The notes under the pieces: model-generated
Told to the model about the DNA's origin: nothing
Seen by the model: only the letters and a program-made list of their open reading frames with translations
The model's database searches: none
Translations under genes and position numbers: made by a program
Shown here: positions 9,193 to 18,765 of the stretch, one piece after another
Numbering within the stretch: position 1 is the first letter of the stretch
Layout of the letters: every line of letters begins with the position of its first letter
Origin: an uncultured Pelagibacteraceae bacterium
GTDB taxonomy: Bacteria > Pseudomonadota > Alphaproteobacteria > Pelagibacterales > Pelagibacteraceae
NCBI GenBank assembly: GCA_902518835.1
Contig: CABYHH010000006.1
Span: 1-53,413 of the forward strand
Direction: 5' to 3'
DNA: 53,413 bases

Positions 9193-10177
9193 TTTTAATT
9201 CTTTCTAAATGTTTAATAACTTTATTAGATAAAATATGCTCTCTAGCGTCATTATACGCTTTAGAATAATCCTGATAAGTTTCATTAACAATTAATCCTG
9301 CAGCCGCATTTAAACATACAGCTTTAGAAAAATCATTGTCCTCACCTTTAAATATATTTATTATTTTCTCTGCATTAAATTTTGCATCGTTACCAACAAG
9401 ATTTTCAAATTTATCTGCATTTACTTTTAATTCTTTTGGATCAATAGTGATTTCTGAAATATTATTATCCTTTAATTGAATAACATTAGTTTTGGCATAT
9501 GGTGAAATTTCATCTAAACCATCTTCACTATTTACAATCCATGCAAATTTTAAATCTAAATTATTTAAAGCGTTAGCAAATATCTTTAATAATTTTTTTT
9601 CGAATACACCAACTACTTGTTTTTTTACTAAAGCTGGACTGCTCAATGGGCCAATCATATTAAAAATAGTTCTTTTGCCGATTTTTTTTCTTGTAGCTCC
9701 AACAAATTTCATTGCGCTATGATAATTAGGAGCAAACATGAAACCAAAATTATTTTTATTAATTTGAGATTCAATATCTTTTGGTTCTAAATTTATTTTG
9801 ATATTTAAAGCCTCCAAAACATCACCAGATCCACATTTAGATGATACAGCTTTATTTCCGTGTTTTGCTACCTTAATACCCATGCTTGCAAGTAATAGAG
9901 CAGATGCAGTTGAAATATTAAGTGTATTCATTCCATCTCCTCCCGTACCACATGTATCTATACAATTATCTACATTTACTCTTTTTGATTTATCTCTAAG
10001 TACATAAACACCACCAGCTATCTCACTTGAGGCTTCGCCTTTTGCTGATAAAAGTGTTAAGAAATCATATATTTCTTGGTCATTCGCTTTGCCTTCCATC
10101 AAAAATTCAAAAGCTGCTTTGCTTTCCTCAAAAGAAAGATCCTCTCTATTTTTAATTTTATCTATAAATTGTCTCAT
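9185..10177 (-). CDS. trpD: Anthranilate phosphoribosyltransferase
   Basis: TrpD transfers phosphoribose from PRPP to anthranilate. The 330-residue protein shows the PRPP-binding glycine motif DTCGTGGDGMNTLN, the KHGNKAVSSKCGSGD block and RTIFNMIGPLSSPA, all hallmarks of the family. It lies six bases after trpG and overlaps trpC, so trpG-trpD-trpC will be translated from one message. It is not fused to TrpG, unlike some enterobacterial TrpGD proteins. Confidence 0.97.
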   Translation of the reverse strand: MRQFIDKIKNREDLSFEESKAAFEFLMEGKANDQEIYDFLTLLSAKGEASSEIAGGVYVLRDKSKRVNVDNCIDTCGTGGDGMNTLNISTASALLLASMGIKVAKHGNKAVSSKCGSGDVLEALNIKINLEPKDIESQINKNNFGFMFAPNYHSAMKFVGATRKKIGKRTIFNMIGPLSSPALVKKQVVGVFEKKLLKIFANALNNLDLKFAWIVNSEDGLDEISPYAKTNVIQLKDNNISEITIDPKELKVNADKFENLVGNDAKFNAEKIINIFKGEDNDFSKAVCLNAAAGLIVNETYQDYSKAYNDAREHILSNKVIKHLERIKND

Positions 10178-10182
10178 TATTC

Positions 10183-10752
10183 TTAAATTTTAATAAAATT
10201 TTTTAGAATTTTAATACCTAATTGAGTTTTAATACTTTCAGGATGAAATTGCACTCCATGAACATCATATTTTTTGTGTTGAACACCCATAATTAGTCCA
10301 TCTTTACTTTCAGCTGTGATTTCAAGATGTTTTGAAAATGATTTTTTATCAATAATTAAGCTGTGATACCTTGTTGCCTCGAAGGATCCTGGAAGATTTC
10401 TTAATATTCCAATTTTTTTTGAAAGTATTTTACTTGTTTTACCATGCATCAGTGTTCTAGCTTGGACAATTTTAGAACCAAACACCTGTCCTATAATCTG
10501 ATGACCTAAACAAACTCCAAGAATTGGAATTTTTTTATATAAAGATTTTACTATTTTTAAACAATTACCTGATTGATTAGGATTACCTGGACCTGGAGAT
10601 ATTACAATCTTACTGTATTTTCTCTCTAATATCTCATTTGAAGTAATCTGATCATTTCTAATTACGTCTACATTTAATTTGAATGAGGATAGGTAATGAT
10701 ACAGATTAAAAGTAAAACTATCGTAATTATCTATTAAAATTATTTTTTTCAT
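10183..10752 (-). CDS. trpG: Anthranilate synthase component II (glutamine amidotransferase)
   Basis: TrpG supplies ammonia from glutamine to TrpE. This 189-residue class I amidotransferase has the catalytic triad Cys81 (GVCLGHQ), His170 and Glu172 (FHPES), plus the oxyanion strand SPGPGNPNQSG. The start overlaps the end of trpE by four bases, fitting the 1:1 complex. A role as PabA in folate synthesis as well cannot be excluded, since some bacteria share one subunit between TrpE and PabB. Confidence 0.95.
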   Translation of the reverse strand: MKKIILIDNYDSFTFNLYHYLSSFKLNVDVIRNDQITSNEILERKYSKIVISPGPGNPNQSGNCLKIVKSLYKKIPILGVCLGHQIIGQVFGSKIVQARTLMHGKTSKILSKKIGILRNLPGSFEATRYHSLIIDKKSFSKHLEITAESKDGLIMGVQHKKYDVHGVQFHPESIKTQLGIKILKNFIKI

Positions 10753-12209
10753 TTTAAAGCATTAATTAAAGCTTTAGCTTTATTTACAGTTTCTTCATAT
10801 TCTTTTATAGGTTTACTATCAGCAACAATTCCAGCACCAGCCTGAACATAAAATCTATCTTTTTTGGCTACAGCTGTTCTTAAAGCTATACATGTATCAA
10901 ACTCTCCATTTGCTGAAAAATATCCAATACCACCAGCATAAACTTTTCTTTTAGCTGACTCCAATTCATCAATTATTTCCATAGCTCTAATTTTTGGTGC
11001 TCCGGAAACAGTACCCGCAGGAAAACCTGCTAAAAGTGATTTAAATTTTGAAAATTTCTTATTATATTCACCGATTACATTTGAAACTATATGCATGACG
11101 TGAGAATACTTTTCAATGATAAAACTTTCTGTCACTTTTACAGTATTTATTTTTGAGACTTTTCCAGCATCGTTTCTTCCTAAATCCAGTAACATTAAAT
11201 GTTCTGAAAGTTCTTTCTTATCTTTGAGTAAATCTTTTTCATAAAAAATATCCTCTTTTTTTGTTTTACCCCTCGGTCTTGTTCCAGCGATAGGTCTAAC
11301 TGTAATTCTATTGTCCCTTAATCTTACTAATATTTCTGGACTTGCTCCAATTATCTGAAAGTCACTAAAATTAAAAAAAAACATAAAAGGAGAAGGATTG
11401 GTTATTCTAAGTTTTTTGTAAATATCAATTGGTTTTTTTGTTAATTTTGCTTCAAATCTCTGGCTTAAAACGACCTGAAATATATCACCAAATTTTATAT
11501 ATTTTTTTGCTTTATTTACCATTGTTAGAAATCTATTTTTAGAAGTATTAGACTTAACCTTTATTTCATTAAGATTTTTATATTTTTCTTTTTGAATTCT
11601 TTTTATAGAAGATTGAATAGATAATTTAAAAAGATTAGACTGAATATCATCATATTTTTTTTGATAATTATTAATTTTTTCATCTTTAAAAATATTGATA
11701 ATATAAAATATTTCTTTTTTTAGATTATCATGAATTATAAGTGTTCTTGGTCTTAAAAGTCTAACATCTGGTAATTTTAGATCATCTTTACAATTGTTAG
11801 GAATCTTCTCTATATATCTTATTGAGTCGTAAGAAAAATATCCTGAAATTAGAGAACATATTTTTGGTAAATTTTTAGGGGTTTTAAATTTAAAATCTTC
11901 AATTATTTTCTCAATTAAATCTTCCGGATTAGCCTTTTGCTTAATTTTTTTATTTTTTTTTATTAAATAAGAATTATTATTATTAAATTCCCAAACTTTA
12001 TCAGGGTCTTTTCCGAATATAGTATATCTTCCTTTTATTTTTCCTTTTTCAACAGACTCAAATATAAAACTATTTTTTTCATCTAAAAAATTATCAATTA
12101 AATTTAAAACCTCATCGTCATTCCTTACTTTTTTTGAAGCATAAATAACTTGATTTTCTTTGTTTCTGTGTCGAAACTTGAACTCTTTGAAGTTTCGATT
12201 TATTTTCAT
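10749..12209 (-). CDS. trpE: Anthranilate synthase component I
   Basis: TrpE converts chorismate to anthranilate with ammonia from TrpG. The 486-residue protein has the chorismate-binding C-terminal half with GASPEILVR, RPIAGTRPRGK, LLDLGRND, PAGTVSGAPKIRAMEII and YAGGIGYF. These match TrpE rather than PabB, and the trpG-D-C neighbours confirm it. It overlaps the upstream ppiD-like gene by four bases at its start, so trp expression appears tied to that gene's promoter in the ppiD/tpiA gap. I see no trp leader peptide. Confidence 0.96.
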   Translation of the reverse strand: MKINRNFKEFKFRHRNKENQVIYASKKVRNDDEVLNLIDNFLDEKNSFIFESVEKGKIKGRYTIFGKDPDKVWEFNNNNSYLIKKNKKIKQKANPEDLIEKIIEDFKFKTPKNLPKICSLISGYFSYDSIRYIEKIPNNCKDDLKLPDVRLLRPRTLIIHDNLKKEIFYIINIFKDEKINNYQKKYDDIQSNLFKLSIQSSIKRIQKEKYKNLNEIKVKSNTSKNRFLTMVNKAKKYIKFGDIFQVVLSQRFEAKLTKKPIDIYKKLRITNPSPFMFFFNFSDFQIIGASPEILVRLRDNRITVRPIAGTRPRGKTKKEDIFYEKDLLKDKKELSEHLMLLDLGRNDAGKVSKINTVKVTESFIIEKYSHVMHIVSNVIGEYNKKFSKFKSLLAGFPAGTVSGAPKIRAMEIIDELESAKRKVYAGGIGYFSANGEFDTCIALRTAVAKKDRFYVQAGAGIVADSKPIKEYEETVNKAKALINALK

Positions 12210-13624
12210 TGAAAGAAATTTTTCACTCGTTCTATTGTTTTTTTGTTAAGTGCCACATTATATTTTTTATTTAAAAGTAAATCATATGTTTGAAGAATAT
12301 TTTTTTTATTGTCACTATTTTCCAATAGTAAATATTTATTTAATTTTTCATCATTAAGATTTAAATTTTCATAAGTAATATTAATTATTTTTGCTAGATA
12401 AATATTATTTTTTTCATCATTAATTAAAGTGAAAGAATTAACTGGTAATGAATATAATACTCCTATTGCATTTGTGTCAAATTTTTCATTATCGTTAACA
12501 GAGTTTAAAATAATATTCTCAATTTTATCTTCTCCCATTTTCAAAAATTCATTATTTTCAAATTCTTGATTACTTATTTTTTGTAATAATTTTCTATTAT
12601 AATCAAATTTATTTTTTTGATACAATAATTCTATCAGTTCATTTTTAAGTTCAGCATCTTTAAGGTCAGGAGACCTTTTATCAATATTATCTATTTTATA
12701 AAGAATGAAATTATTTCCAAATTCAACGATATCAAAATCTATATTTCTTGATTCAAAAATTTTTTTTTCAATATCTTTTTTATTCTCAGAATTTCTAAAA
12801 TTAGATATTTTTAATGGCTTGATTTGATAATCTTTTAGTATCGTTCCTATAGTTAAGTTATTTGAAATTTTAACCTCTATTTCATCAATCTTATCAAAAA
12901 AGGTTTGATTAAATTCATCAGAACCAATTAAATTTTGAGGATTAATAATTGCATATGTAAAGTCCACATATTCAATATCTAATTGATCTTTATTTTCATT
13001 TATAAAATTTTCTATATCATCATTATTAAACGTCTCTTTTTTCTTATAAAATCTACTCAAATCGATAAAATCAACTTCCAACTTTTTATTTTCTTCCTCA
13101 TAAAGTTTTTTCGCAAGAAATTTTGGTGTTATAGTTCCTGCGCCAATATAATCAAATAAGTTTTTTTGCAATTCACGTCCTCTTAATTTTAATTCAAAAC
13201 CTACAGCTGATTCATTGTTTTCAAGCAAAAATTTCTCGTACTTTATTCTTTCAAAAATTCCATTTTGGTTCTGGAAGTTTTTGTTTGTTTTAATTTTCTT
13301 TAATAAAGTATTTTCCGAAATAGTTATATTAAAATCTTTAACTTCTAAGTCTAATAATGTTGTTGAAATTAACGTGGATAATAAATCTTCAATTATATTT
13401 TTATCTAAATTTTCTTTGATAGTTTTATCGGGAATATTTGATTTATTTATGTGGTCTATAAATTCCTCTGTAGTAATATTAGTATTATTAATTTTTACAA
13501 TATTATTTGTATTTCCACTACTAAACATACTCCCCATGCCCCAAAAGACAAAGGGTATTATCATTAATATAACTAATAAACCTGCGAATTTGGTTTTTGC
13601 AAAATTTCTTAAACTTCCAATCAT
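12206..13624 (-). CDS. PpiD/SurA-N-like membrane-anchored periplasmic chaperone
   Basis: The 472-residue protein has one N-terminal membrane anchor (about residues 14-31, with the typical start MIGSLRNFAKTK and GMGSMF after it). A SurA-N/PpiD-type chaperone domain follows (ITTEEFIDHINK, ending near LAKKLYEEE). PpiD assists folding of exported proteins at the SecYEG exit. Known PpiD proteins are usually around 600 residues with a parvulin isomerase domain in the middle; I could not find a parvulin signature here, so isomerase activity is doubtful. The position between tpiA and trpE is the usual alphaproteobacterial place for ppiD. Confidence 0.75.
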   Translation of the reverse strand: MIGSLRNFAKTKFAGLLVILMIIPFVFWGMGSMFSSGNTNNIVKINNTNITTEEFIDHINKSNIPDKTIKENLDKNIIEDLLSTLISTTLLDLEVKDFNITISENTLLKKIKTNKNFQNQNGIFERIKYEKFLLENNESAVGFELKLRGRELQKNLFDYIGAGTITPKFLAKKLYEEENKKLEVDFIDLSRFYKKKETFNNDDIENFINENKDQLDIEYVDFTYAIINPQNLIGSDEFNQTFFDKIDEIEVKISNNLTIGTILKDYQIKPLKISNFRNSENKKDIEKKIFESRNIDFDIVEFGNNFILYKIDNIDKRSPDLKDAELKNELIELLYQKNKFDYNRKLLQKISNQEFENNEFLKMGEDKIENIILNSVNDNEKFDTNAIGVLYSLPVNSFTLINDEKNNIYLAKIINITYENLNLNDEKLNKYLLLENSDNKKNILQTYDLLLNKKYNVALNKKTIERVKNFFQ

Positions 13625-13680
13625 TACTTTATAAATTTATTGATCTATAAAAAGCAAACCTATAAATTAAATTATACCAG

Positions 13681-14415
13681 ATGACAAATAAATATATGTA
13701 TTTTATTGCTAATTGGAAAATGTTTGGAGCCTTAAATTCTCTAAATTCACTGTATAAAGTAATTAAGTTCTCAAAAAACTTTAAAAAGAGAAAATTGATT
13801 AAGATTATATATTGCCCACCAAATACCTTGATTAATCAAATGTTTATAAAATTTAAAAATTCTAAAATAGAAGTTGGTGCGCAAAATTGTCATGAATTTG
13901 ATAGGCCTGGACCTTTTACAGGTTCTGTTAATTCTATGATGTTAAGAAATGTTGGAGCTAAATATGTTATAATTGGTCACTCTGAAAATAGAAAAAAAGG
14001 CGAAACTAATAAATTGATAAACCTGAAGATTAAAAGTGCTCTTAAATCTGGCTTAAAAATAATTTTTTGTATAGGTGAAACTATTCAAGAAAAAAGAAAA
14101 AAAATTACTAATCAAATTTTGAATAATCAAATAAAAATAGGTCTTAATAAAATTAAAGATAAAAAAAATATTATAATAGCTTATGAACCCGTTTGGTCTA
14201 TAGGCACTGGCATAATACCAAAACCAAGGGAGTTATTTGAAACTATTAAATTTATAAAAAAGAAAAAAAATTGTAAAGTTTTGTATGGTGGTTCAGTAAA
14301 TCCTAAAAATTTAGATAATTTTAGGTCTATAAATGTAATTGATGGCTTCTTAGTTGGTGGGGCATCTCAAAATCCTAAAAAATTTATTGATATAATAAAA
14401 AAAACATATAATTAA
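13681..14415 (+). CDS. tpiA: Triose-phosphate isomerase
   Basis: TpiA interconverts dihydroxyacetone phosphate and glyceraldehyde 3-phosphate. The 244-residue TIM barrel keeps the full active site: Asn11/Lys13 (ANWKM), His100 (IIGHSE), Glu169 (AYEPVWSIGTG) and the phosphate loop YGGSVNP. It is divergent from the ppiD-like gene across a 56-base gap that must hold both promoters, and secG follows five bases after its stop. With eno downstream it forms a central-carbon pair in this operon. Confidence 0.97.
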   Translation: MTNKYMYFIANWKMFGALNSLNSLYKVIKFSKNFKKRKLIKIIYCPPNTLINQMFIKFKNSKIEVGAQNCHEFDRPGPFTGSVNSMMLRNVGAKYVIIGHSENRKKGETNKLINLKIKSALKSGLKIIFCIGETIQEKRKKITNQILNNQIKIGLNKIKDKKNIIIAYEPVWSIGTGIIPKPRELFETIKFIKKKKNCKVLYGGSVNPKNLDNFRSINVIDGFLVGGASQNPKKFIDIIKKTYN

Positions 14416-14420
14416 CCAAC

Positions 14421-14723
14421 ATGGAAAATATCTTACTAATCCTTAATATCATATTAGCGATTGTTCTTGTTTTGTTGGTCTTAATGCAAAAATCAGAAGG
14501 TGGAGCGTTAGGTATTGGAGTATCTCAAGAAAATTTCATGTTTTCAAGAACTGCTGGTAATTTTATGACTAAGGCTACTGCTATAGTTGCTACACTTTTT
14601 ATCATTTGCAGTCTAGGATTGACTATAATTTCAAGAGAGGATTTAGTTCCAACATCCTCAGTTTTAGATACAGTTGAGGAAAAAGCTGAAGATATGCCAT
14701 CAATTCCAGAAAACAATAATTAA
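14421..14723 (+). CDS. secG: Protein translocase subunit SecG
   Basis: SecG is a small accessory subunit of the SecYEG protein-export channel. The 100-residue protein has two hydrophobic segments (about 3-21 and 52-70). Between them is the conserved cytoplasmic turn VLMQKSEGGALGIG, and an acidic tail follows. The tpiA-secG-pyrG order is standard in Proteobacteria. A 40-base gap separates it from pyrG. Confidence 0.93.
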   Translation: MENILLILNIILAIVLVLLVLMQKSEGGALGIGVSQENFMFSRTAGNFMTKATAIVATLFIICSLGLTIISREDLVPTSSVLDTVEEKAEDMPSIPENNN

Positions 14724-14763
14724 TGCTTTTCAATTAATTTTTTTTTCGCTATAAGATAATTCC

Positions 14764-16377
14764 ATGACGCGATATATTTTTGTCACGGGCGGCGTGGTTT
14801 CATCAATAGGTAAAGGACTTTCATCTGCATCACTAGCTTACTTACTTCAATCAAGAGGTTACAAAGTCAGATTAAGGAAACTAGATCCGTATTTAAATGT
14901 TGATCCTGGAACTATGAGTCCATTTCAACACGGAGAAGTATTTGTTACTGATGATGGAGCTGAGACTGATCTTGACTTAGGACACTACGAGAGATTTTCA
15001 GGTGTTTCAGCAAAAAAGTCAGATAATATTACTACTGGAAAAATATATAATGATGTACTTAATAGAGAACGAGAAGGAAAATATTTAGGCAAAACTGTTC
15101 AAGTTATACCTCATATAACTGATCGGATTAAAGAATTTATTAAAAAAGATTCATCCAAAGAAGATTTTGTAATTTGTGAAATTGGAGGCATCGTTGGGGA
15201 TATTGAAAGCTTGCCTTTTATAGAGGCAATTAGACAATTTGCAAATGATGTTGGAAAAAAAAATGCTCTTTTTATTCACCTCACACTTGTTCCTTATTTA
15301 AAATCATCTGATGAAATAAAAACAAAACCAACTCAACATTCTGTAAAAGAACTAAGAAGTATTGGAGTTCAACCAGATATAATTATTTGTAGATCGGAAA
15401 GACCAATACCACTTGAACATCGAAAAAAAATATCTTTATTTTGCAATGTAAACATAAAAAATGTAATAGAAACAGTCGATGTACGAACTATTTATGAAGC
15501 TCCAATAAGTTTTTACAAGGAAAAATTAGATATTCAAGTTTTAAATTATTTTAAACTAAAAACAAAAAAATCTGTAGATTTGAAACCCTGGAAGAAAATT
15601 ACAAAAACAATACTACAAAACAAAAAACAAGTTAATATTGCCTTGATAGGAAAATATGTTGAATTAAAAGATGCCTATAAATCACTAGATGAAGCCCTCA
15701 CTCATGGTGGAATTGAAAATAACATTAAGATTAACTTAATAAGGATAGACTCTGAAAAACTAAAAATTTCTGAGATAAAATCAAAACTAAAAAATATTTC
15801 AGGTATCTTGATACCTGGTGGTTTTGGTAAGAGAGGAACAGACGGTAAGATTGAATCAATAAAATATGCAAGAATTAATAAAATTCCATTTCTTGGCATA
15901 TGTTACGGAATGCAAATGGCAATAATAGAATTTGCAAGAAATAAACTCAATTTAAAAAAAGCTACTTCAAGCGAATTTGATAAGAAAGGTTTACATATTA
16001 TTGGATTATTAAACGAATGGACTAAAGATGGTAAAAAAATTCAAGGAACTGAAAAAAATTTAGGCGGTACAATGAGATTGGGATCTTATGACGCTAAATT
16101 AAAGAAAAATTCATTAATACAAAAGATTTACAAAACAAATTTAATTAAAGAAAGACACCGACATAGATATGAGGTGAATATTGCTTTTAAAGACAAGTTC
16201 GAAAAAAAAGGAATGTTATTTTCTGGTCTTTCTCCGGATGGGTCTTTACCTGAAATAATTGAGCTTAAAAACCACCCATGGTTTATTGGTGTTCAGTTTC
16301 ATCCTGAATTTAAATCTAGACCTTTGTCTCCTCATCCATTATTCTCATCGTTTATCAAGGCATCAAAAAATCACTAA
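14764..16377 (+). CDS. pyrG: CTP synthase
   Basis: CTP synthase aminates UTP using glutamine and ATP. The 537 residues split into the amidoligase domain (about 1-265, TGGVVSSIGKGLSSAS, VDPGTMSPFQHGEVFVTDDG, EIGGIVGDIE) and a class I amidotransferase domain (about 285-537). The latter has the nucleophile Cys in LGICYGMQ and the His/Glu pair in QFHPEF. The stop codon shares one base with the kdsA ATG. All key motifs are intact. Confidence 0.98.
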   Translation: MTRYIFVTGGVVSSIGKGLSSASLAYLLQSRGYKVRLRKLDPYLNVDPGTMSPFQHGEVFVTDDGAETDLDLGHYERFSGVSAKKSDNITTGKIYNDVLNREREGKYLGKTVQVIPHITDRIKEFIKKDSSKEDFVICEIGGIVGDIESLPFIEAIRQFANDVGKKNALFIHLTLVPYLKSSDEIKTKPTQHSVKELRSIGVQPDIIICRSERPIPLEHRKKISLFCNVNIKNVIETVDVRTIYEAPISFYKEKLDIQVLNYFKLKTKKSVDLKPWKKITKTILQNKKQVNIALIGKYVELKDAYKSLDEALTHGGIENNIKINLIRIDSEKLKISEIKSKLKNISGILIPGGFGKRGTDGKIESIKYARINKIPFLGICYGMQMAIIEFARNKLNLKKATSSEFDKKGLHIIGLLNEWTKDGKKIQGTEKNLGGTMRLGSYDAKLKKNSLIQKIYKTNLIKERHRHRYEVNIAFKDKFEKKGMLFSGLSPDGSLPEIIELKNHPWFIGVQFHPEFKSRPLSPHPLFSSFIKASKNH

Positions 16378-17201
16378 TGACAAATATAAAAATAAATTGT
16401 GGAAAAATTCAAATTGCGAATGATAATAAATTCTGCCTGATCGCTGGACCATGTCAACTTGAGACTGAACAGCATGCAATTGACATGGCTGGAAAAATTA
16501 AAGAAATAGCTGACAAATTAAAATTGGGCTTTATTTACAAAACATCTTTTGATAAGGCTAATAGAACAAGCTTACAAGGAAAAAGAGGAGCAGGCTTAGA
16601 AGCTTCATTACCAATATTCGATAAAATTAAAAAAGATCTCAATATTCCAATTTTAACAGATGTTCATGACATAGAGCAGTGTTCTAAGGTAAGCGATCAC
16701 GTTGATATAATACAAATTCCAGCATTCCTTTGCAGACAGACCGATTTACTAATCGCTGCAGCTAAAACTGATCGGATAATTAATGTTAAGAAAGGACAAT
16801 TTTTGGCACCTTGGGACATGATCAATGTAACAAAAAAAATATCTGATTCAGGAAATAAAAAAATAATGGTTACAGAGAGAGGAGCAAGTTTTGGTTACAA
16901 TACACTTGTAACTGATATGAGATCATTGCCGATAATGGCAAAGAATGGTTATCCAGTAATATTCGATGCAACGCACTCTGTGCAACAACCAGGTGGTCTT
17001 GGAGAAAAAAGTGGAGGACAAAGAGAATTTATTGAACATTTGTCTAAAGCAGCTGTTGCAGTTGGTGTCGCAGGCTTATTTATAGAAACACATCAAGATC
17101 CAGATAATGCCCCATCTGATGGACCAAACATGTTACCAATAAATGATTTAGAAACATTATTAAAAAAACTTAAAGATATAGATAATCTTATTAAAAATTA
17201 G
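16377..17201 (+). CDS. kdsA: 3-deoxy-8-phosphooctulonate synthase (KDO-8-P synthase)
   Basis: KdsA condenses phosphoenolpyruvate and arabinose 5-phosphate to give KDO 8-phosphate, the precursor of the inner-core sugar of lipopolysaccharide. The 274-residue barrel has IAGPCQLET, YKTSFDKANRTS, TDVHDIEQ, QIPAFLCRQTD, DATHSVQQPGG and ETHQDPDNAPSDGPN, all characteristic. With the complete lpx set upstream, it says the organism makes LPS. It shares one base with pyrG before it and one with eno after it. Confidence 0.97.
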   Translation: MTNIKINCGKIQIANDNKFCLIAGPCQLETEQHAIDMAGKIKEIADKLKLGFIYKTSFDKANRTSLQGKRGAGLEASLPIFDKIKKDLNIPILTDVHDIEQCSKVSDHVDIIQIPAFLCRQTDLLIAAAKTDRIINVKKGQFLAPWDMINVTKKISDSGNKKIMVTERGASFGYNTLVTDMRSLPIMAKNGYPVIFDATHSVQQPGGLGEKSGGQREFIEHLSKAAVAVGVAGLFIETHQDPDNAPSDGPNMLPINDLETLLKKLKDIDNLIKN

Positions 17202-18457
17202 TGACTAAAATTTTAAAAGTAAAAGCCCGTCAAGTTTTTGATAGCAGAGGCAATCCTACAATTGAGGCAGAAGTTTATACTAAGAATAATAGCGCAACAG
17301 CTATTTGTCCTTCTGGTGCTTCTACAGGTACTTACGAGGCTTTTGAAAAAAGAGATAAAAACAATAATAAGTTCTTAGGAAAAAGTGTTTATAGTGCGAT
17401 TAAAATCATCAATGTAAATATTTCAAAAAGATTAAGAGGTCAGGATATTCATAATCAAGAAAAAATTGATGCTTTAATGATTAATCTTGATGGCTCAAGA
17501 CAAAAAAAAAAATTAGGTGCTAATTCTATTTTAGCGGTATCGATGGCAGTAAAAAAACTTTCAGCTAAAATTAATGGTCTTCCATTGTATAAAGCTTTTT
17601 ATATTAAAAAAAATTTTAAATTACCATTTCCATTAATGAACATAATCAATGGGGGCGCACATGCAAACAATGGTTTAAGAATACAAGAATTTATGATCAG
17701 ACCAGACCGAGCAAAAAGTTTTTCAGAAGCTATGAGAATTTGCTATTTAGTGATCAAAAATTTAAGTATTTTATTAAAAAAAAAACGTTTATCGACTTCA
17801 GTAGGAGATGAGGGGGGATTTGCTCCAATGATTAGTAATAATTTCCAAGCTTTAGATTTGATTGTTTCTGCTATTAAGAAATCAGGCTTTATTAATGGTA
17901 GGGATGTTTCTATTTGCCTAGATGTAGCAGCAAACGAATTATACAAAAATAGTAAATATTCTATTTTTTCTAAGAATTATTTTTCTGTTGAGAAATCAAT
18001 CAAAGAATATCTTAGAATGATAAAAAAATATAAGATTAAATCTATCGAAGATCCATTTGCTGAAAATGATTGGATTTCATGGACTAAATTTACGAAATTA
18101 ACAAATAGTTTACAAATAGTAGGAGATGATCTCTACGTTACCAATCTTGAGAGGTTAAAAAAGGGTTTCTTATTTTTATCCTCTAATGCAATATTAATTA
18201 AATTAAACCAAATTGGGACAGTTTCCGAAACTCTAGAGGTAATTAAATTTGCACAAAATATAGGATATAACACCATAATTTCTCACAGATCAGGCGATAG
18301 TGAAGACACTTTTATTTCTGATTTAGCCGTTGGTACAAACTCTAATCAAATTAAAACAGGATCTTTATCAAGATCTGAAAGAGTTGCAAAATATAACCAG
18401 TTAATTCGTATTGAAGAAGAACTTGGAAAAAAAGCAAGAATGAATAAGATTCATTAA
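17201..18457 (+). CDS. eno: Enolase
   Basis: Enolase converts 2-phosphoglycerate to phosphoenolpyruvate. The 418 residues carry the expected N-terminal VFDSRGNPTIEAEV, the SVGDEGGFAP loop, metal ligands in CLDVAANE, SIEDPFAENDW and GDDLYVTN, and the SHRSGDSEDTFI active-site region. The start is GTG overlapping the kdsA TAG by one base; no better in-frame ATG lies nearby. Residues 202-206 and flanks are normal, so it looks fully functional. The next gene, ftsB, again shares one base. Confidence 0.97.
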   Translation: MTKILKVKARQVFDSRGNPTIEAEVYTKNNSATAICPSGASTGTYEAFEKRDKNNNKFLGKSVYSAIKIINVNISKRLRGQDIHNQEKIDALMINLDGSRQKKKLGANSILAVSMAVKKLSAKINGLPLYKAFYIKKNFKLPFPLMNIINGGAHANNGLRIQEFMIRPDRAKSFSEAMRICYLVIKNLSILLKKKRLSTSVGDEGGFAPMISNNFQALDLIVSAIKKSGFINGRDVSICLDVAANELYKNSKYSIFSKNYFSVEKSIKEYLRMIKKYKIKSIEDPFAENDWISWTKFTKLTNSLQIVGDDLYVTNLERLKKGFLFLSSNAILIKLNQIGTVSETLEVIKFAQNIGYNTIISHRSGDSEDTFISDLAVGTNSNQIKTGSLSRSERVAKYNQLIRIEEELGKKARMNKIH

Positions 18458-18765
18458 TGCTCGAAAAATTAAAAAAAAACTATTTCTTACTTATATCAAC
18501 TTTTTTAATTTTATATTTTTTTTTAAACCTTTTATCAGGGGAAAGAGGCCTAATCTCGTATTTTGATAAAAAAAAGATATTAAGCGACCTGAAAAAAGAG
18601 GAATTAAGTTTAAAAAATCAAATAAAGGAGTTGGATTTTAATAATTCGTTATTAAGTGACAATCTAGATCTTGATTATATTGAAACTTTGATTAGAGAAA
18701 GATTTTTATTTGGTAGAAAAAATGATAAAATTTACATAATACAGAATAATGACATTAAAAAGTAA
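18457..18765 (+). CDS. ftsB: FtsB/DivIC-type septum formation initiator
   Basis: The 102-residue bitopic membrane protein has a short cytoplasmic start, one membrane span (about 10-27) and a periplasmic coiled coil (about 38-70). It ends with the family's terminal block [23 protein letters not shown]. FtsB joins FtsL and FtsQ in the divisome. Its place right after eno is conserved in many Proteobacteria. The 3' end overlaps lipA by 17 bases. In many alphaproteobacteria the pyruvate dehydrogenase genes lie here; they are absent. Confidence 0.85.
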   Translation: MLEKLKKNYFLLISTFLILYFFLNLLSGERGLISYFDKKKILSDLKKEELSLKNQIKELDFNNSLLSDNLDLDYIETLIRERFLFGRKNDKIYIIQNNDIKK

